DNA of 64,000 nucleotides from Bacillus yapensis (GTDB lineage: Bacteria; Bacillota; Bacilli; Bacillales; Cytobacillaceae). Made by a program: the position numbers and the translations under genes. The notes under the pieces were generated by a model. It made no database searches, was not told where the DNA came from, and saw only the letters and a program-made list of their open reading frames with translations. The DNA lies in assembly GCF_005280205.1 (NCBI RefSeq), contig NZ_SUND01000004.1, positions 186,001-250,000 on the forward strand, read 5' to 3'. How positions within the stretch are numbered: the first letter of the stretch is position 1; each line of letters opens with the position of its first letter. Positions 61,355 through 64,000 of the stretch are shown here, piece after piece.

Positions 61355-61783
61355 ATGATTAAAATAAAGGAACTAAAAAACGAGAAGGAATGGAAAGAAG
61401 CCTTTCCAGTTATGAAACAATTGCGAACTCATTTGAGCATAGAACAATTCATCGAATTAGTGCATGAATCTACAGAGAAGGAATCTTATAAAATCGTAGC
61501 TTTATATGATAACGACAAAATTGTGGCCGTAACAGGATTTATGCCGATGATTACCTTATATAACGGAAGGTTCATTTGGGTTTGTGATTTAGTGACAGAT
61601 TCAGATCATCGTTCAAAAGGCTATGGTGAAGCACTTCTAAATTATGTACATAACTGGGCAAAAGAGAATGGCTATGATATTGTCTCCCTTTCATCAGGAT
61701 TACAACGAATCGATGCCCATCGCTTTTATGAGCATAAAATGAAATATGACAAGGTCAGCTATGTTTTTCTTAAAAAAGTTTGA
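61355..61783 (+). CDS. GNAT-family N-acetyltransferase (possible MocR target)
   Basis: The 142-residue protein is a compact GNAT: KIVALYDNDKIVAVTGFMPM, WVCDLVTDSDHRSKGYGEALLNYVHNWAKENG (acetyl-CoA loop HRSKGYGE) and RIDAHRFYEHKMKYDKVSYVF. AAAGGAG precedes the ATG. It is transcribed away from the MocR regulator, the usual arrangement for a regulator and its target, so it may detoxify or modify the amino compound sensed by that protein. Confidence 0.9.
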   Translation: MIKIKELKNEKEWKEAFPVMKQLRTHLSIEQFIELVHESTEKESYKIVALYDNDKIVAVTGFMPMITLYNGRFIWVCDLVTDSDHRSKGYGEALLNYVHNWAKENGYDIVSLSSGLQRIDAHRFYEHKMKYDKVSYVFLKKV

Positions 61784-61790
61784 ATCTATT

Positions 61791-61813
61791 AAAGACCAGT
61801 TTGGTCTTTTTTT
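61791..61813 (+). terminator. Terminator of the GNAT gene
   Basis: AAAGACC and GGTCTTT arms around AGTTT are followed by T residues. Confidence 0.88.
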
Positions 61814-61868
61814 GATAGCTTATTTAGAATAGACCACCCTTTTATGGCATATAAAAGGATTCGAATTA

Positions 61869-62372
61869 CTAATACTCCTTCTCACCATGTCGTTCAATAA
61901 CATAGTAAAGAGCTACCCAGATACTATGAACGATCAAATAGATGACGAAGGAGTAAAAGATCGTATACCCATGCTTATAGTGATAGACCCCTAAAATTGC
62001 ACTTATTTTCTCAATCCCTACACTAATAAAGGTCCATATCAAAATATACAGCGGTGAATTACGAGCTTTGACTTTTAAATAGTCATACAGATAGAAGAAA
62101 AAATAACTATAGGATGAGTACATTACATGGGATAAAAAATCGGTCAATTCAAATAAGGAGGTATCATTTAAATCGTAATAACTAACTGGAATCACGCTTA
62201 ACGTGTGGTCGAAGAAAAAACCGAAAAAAACGCCAGTAAGCAGATAGATAGTAGATGTTTTTTTCGTAAAACGTTTTGGGATGACTAATACTGCTAATAA
62301 TCCAACCACGATTGAAATGATTACGAACCACTCGTTCCCATTAAAATGATTGTCATAGTGAATTACCTTCAA
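61869..62372 (-). CDS. Hypothetical membrane protein, 168 aa
   Basis: This polytopic protein has about five membrane segments. It is similar in organisation to the gene immediately upstream: short ~160-residue proteins beginning with a hydrophobic helix, then VIPKR / LVPKR, and a C-terminal HSIWVALYYVIERHG. The longest frame starts at 62411, but AGGAGG (spacing 12) and the upstream stop suggest the TTG at 62372. It is coupled to the upstream gene. No function assigned. Confidence 0.62.
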   Translation of the reverse strand: MKVIHYDNHFNGNEWFVIISIVVGLLAVLVIPKRFTKKTSTIYLLTGVFFGFFFDHTLSVIPVSYYDLNDTSLFELTDFLSHVMYSSYSYFFFYLYDYLKVKARNSPLYILIWTFISVGIEKISAILGVYHYKHGYTIFYSFVIYLIVHSIWVALYYVIERHGEKEY

Positions 62373-62851
62373 GTTTGCTTTAATCCTCCTCTGCCTAAGC
62401 GGATAAACCACCTAGAAATCAAAGTTAGAGCACCAATAAACACCGCATACATAATAAGCGCATACAAATAGTTCCAATGACGAAAGATAATCATTTCAAA
62501 ATGTCGCATGAGCCAATCATCCACCAACAATAGCATTAAGATTGAAACGCCTATTCCCCATCTCCATTTGAATCTTAAAGGAGAATTAAGAATACCTGCA
62601 GCTAGAATAAGCAGGAGCGGTATGATAATAAAGCGACATATATGTAATGCTAATGATTTTTCCACATCTCTTGTGACAGGTACCCATTGTAAACTAACAT
62701 CAAGTAGGGTAAATAGGGTAACGGTTTGGATTCCAATTATAAAGTATAAAAAGATCATCTCAGTAATCGTTAATCTTTTAGGCACCAAGATAAAAACAAC
62801 GATAATGATCCACGCAATTAAGGCAAATATAGCAATGTACATCGCAAACAC
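62369..62851 (-). CDS. Hypothetical membrane protein, 160 aa
   Basis: The protein has about five membrane segments, with FILVPKRLTITEMIFLYFIIG near the N-terminus and DDWLMRHFEMIIFRHWNYLYALIMYAVFIG in the second half. The charge pattern and layout resemble the neighbouring membrane gene and Bacillus CBO0543-type proteins, but I cannot assign it confidently. It ends in the overlap with its neighbour. Possibly a duplicated gene pair. Confidence 0.68.
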   Translation of the reverse strand: MFAMYIAIFALIAWIIIVVFILVPKRLTITEMIFLYFIIGIQTVTLFTLLDVSLQWVPVTRDVEKSLALHICRFIIIPLLLILAAGILNSPLRFKWRWGIGVSILMLLLVDDWLMRHFEMIIFRHWNYLYALIMYAVFIGALTLISRWFIRLGRGGLKQT

Positions 62852-63190
62852 CCTTTAAATGATATAACACATACGTGTATAAAATGCCCCAAAATCCTTT
62901 GAAATATTAATAATTAAATCTTTATCTAGATATTTACTAGCTTAGCTAGATTTCTATTTCCTCATTGAAGAATTAGAAGGAAATTTTGATATTAAGTAGA
63001 AATGCTATATATGAGATTAATAAGGATGTGAGAGATATGGAATGAAAACCACAAGAAACTAAAAGAAATTATCATAAATCCTGACAAACATTCACAATCT
63101 GTACACTGCAGATGAAAAAAGCTTAAAAGGAAACCGAGCATAAGTGTTTATGCCCGGCTAAATATGTAACAATTCCTACTAATTGTTGTA
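62852..63190. other. Gene-free AT-rich region with a terminator
   Basis: No ORF with a ribosome binding site longer than a few codons was seen. The only structure is the terminator of the SDR gene at 63134-63157. Confidence 0.5.
63134..63157 (-). terminator. Terminator of the SDR gene
   Basis: On the minus strand CCGGGCATAA pairs with TTATGCTCGG (one G-U) and is followed by a T-rich tail. Confidence 0.8.
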
Positions 63191-63976
63191 TTACAATAAA
63201 GATTCTGCTCCGTCGATAAAAATTTCACTCCCCGTTATGTGACTAGATTGACTAGAAGCAAGGAATAGGACCAAATCAGCCACTTGTTCTGCCTTTCCCG
63301 CGCTGTGTTCCAGTGGCTGGTTTCCTTCCGGATATACAACTGGTATTTCCACCTTTTTTAGCTTCTCTTTTTCTTTCCACGTGTTTTCACTAATATTCGT
63401 TTCAATGGCACCAGGACAAATAATATTCACTCTAATATGGTATTGAGCAAGTTCAAGGGCTGCCATTTTTCCAAAGCCCATCTGACCAATTTTGGATGTA
63501 CTATACGCGGACATTCCAAAATTTTTAAATATTCGATTTCCATTGATAGAACTTGTAATAATGATGCTTCCTCCATTTGTTTTTAAATGAGGAATGGCAT
63601 ATTTAACGGTAAAAAAAGTACTTGTTAGATTATTAGAAATGGTCAATTCCCAATCCTTCGGTTCTAGGTCTTCAATTGGCGTTACCTCACCATTAATTCC
63701 GGCATTTGCAAATACGATATCTAATCTATCCCACTGCTTTAAAGTTTTTTGGTAACAGGCTTCAACTTCATCAGGGTGAGCAACGTTTGCTTCTAATACA
63801 AGCCCTTCGCTGCCCATTTCTTCAATTTCTGTTTTAACTTCCTCCACGTGTTCTTTGTGTAAATCGACGAGTGCAATCTTTGCACCATTTTGAGCAAGCT
63901 TAAGAGCAGCTGCCCTGCCGATCCCCGAACCGGCACCTGTTACGAATGCAACCTGATTTTCTAGTTGTTTTTTCAT
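63191..63976 (-). CDS. SDR-family oxidoreductase
   Basis: The 261-residue short-chain dehydrogenase has the NAD(P) loop TGAGSGIGRAAALKLAQNGAKIALVD, the NAG motif in ANAGINGE, the catalytic Ser in ITSSINGN and YxxxK in YSTSKIGQMG, plus the C-terminal HITGSEIFIDGAESLL. The Asp after the second strand (LVDLHKEH) suggests NAD preference. GGAGGG eight bases before the ATG at 63976 sets the start. Substrate unknown. Confidence 0.93.
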   Translation of the reverse strand: MKKQLENQVAFVTGAGSGIGRAAALKLAQNGAKIALVDLHKEHVEEVKTEIEEMGSEGLVLEANVAHPDEVEACYQKTLKQWDRLDIVFANAGINGEVTPIEDLEPKDWELTISNNLTSTFFTVKYAIPHLKTNGGSIIITSSINGNRIFKNFGMSAYSTSKIGQMGFGKMAALELAQYHIRVNIICPGAIETNISENTWKEKEKLKKVEIPVVYPEGNQPLEHSAGKAEQVADLVLFLASSQSSHITGSEIFIDGAESLL

Positions 63977-64000
63977 AAAAAACACCCTCCTTACGTAATG

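Overview
The window looks like chromosomal DNA from a spore-forming member of the Bacillaceae. It is AT-rich, has strong AGGAGG-type ribosome binding sites with frequent TTG and GTG starts, carries an alpha/beta-type small acid-soluble spore protein gene, and has many proteins of Bacillus-type families (Amj flippase, frataxin-like Fra, Nudix, Spo0-type PAS kinase, PlcR-like regulators). No rRNA, tRNA, CRISPR array or prophage was seen. I name no species.

Region 1 (1-8.4 kb) is a galactose (Leloir) operon on the minus strand, galK-galE-galT-galM-galR. It is driven by a near-consensus sigma-A promoter with a LacI/GalR-type operator just upstream. A TnpB-like IS605-family gene with hairpin-rich downstream sequence sits between galT and galM. 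Region 2 (8.4-16.4 kb) holds small hypothetical genes, a membrane-anchored metallopeptidase, a fra/YdeI-like pair in which the YdeI-like protein carries a CDGSH iron-sulfur motif, a SLAP-domain protein, a DUF4317 gene, a DsbA/FrnE-like gene whose first catalytic cysteine codon is TGA, a spore protein and an AlkD-like repair gene.

Region 3 (16.4-27.9 kb) is regulatory: a PAS histidine kinase with coupled GNAT genes, a LytTR-DUF3021 pair, two ECF sigma factors (one with a membrane anti-sigma-like partner), and a GntR-ABC-permease operon preceded by five 20-bp dyads. Region 4 (27.9-42.7 kb) is a run of small accessory enzymes: phosphatases, a serine hydrolase, an S66 peptidase, a GNAT, a nucleotidyltransferase-like gene overlapping a kinase-like gene, Amj with a sigma-M-type promoter, a lipoprotein, a solitary murF, VOC and Nudix proteins, several membrane proteins, and at least one decayed gene.

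Region 5 (42.7-64 kb) has two tandem PlcR/NprR-like regulators, a Bcr-type MFS exporter, a large TPR protein, a SleB/CwlJ-type hydrolase, a 51-bp tandem repeat array, an MFS transporter, a GIY-YIG protein, a YdaK/YdaM-like pair for exopolysaccharide synthesis, a MATE exporter, a MocR regulator divergent from a GNAT, two related membrane genes and an SDR dehydrogenase. The observations most worth checking are the TGA codon in the CxxC position (selenoprotein or nonsense mutation), the five-dyad operator array, the TnpB-like protein with a His in place of the third RuvC acidic residue, the 51-bp repeats, and the CDGSH extension beside the frataxin homologue.
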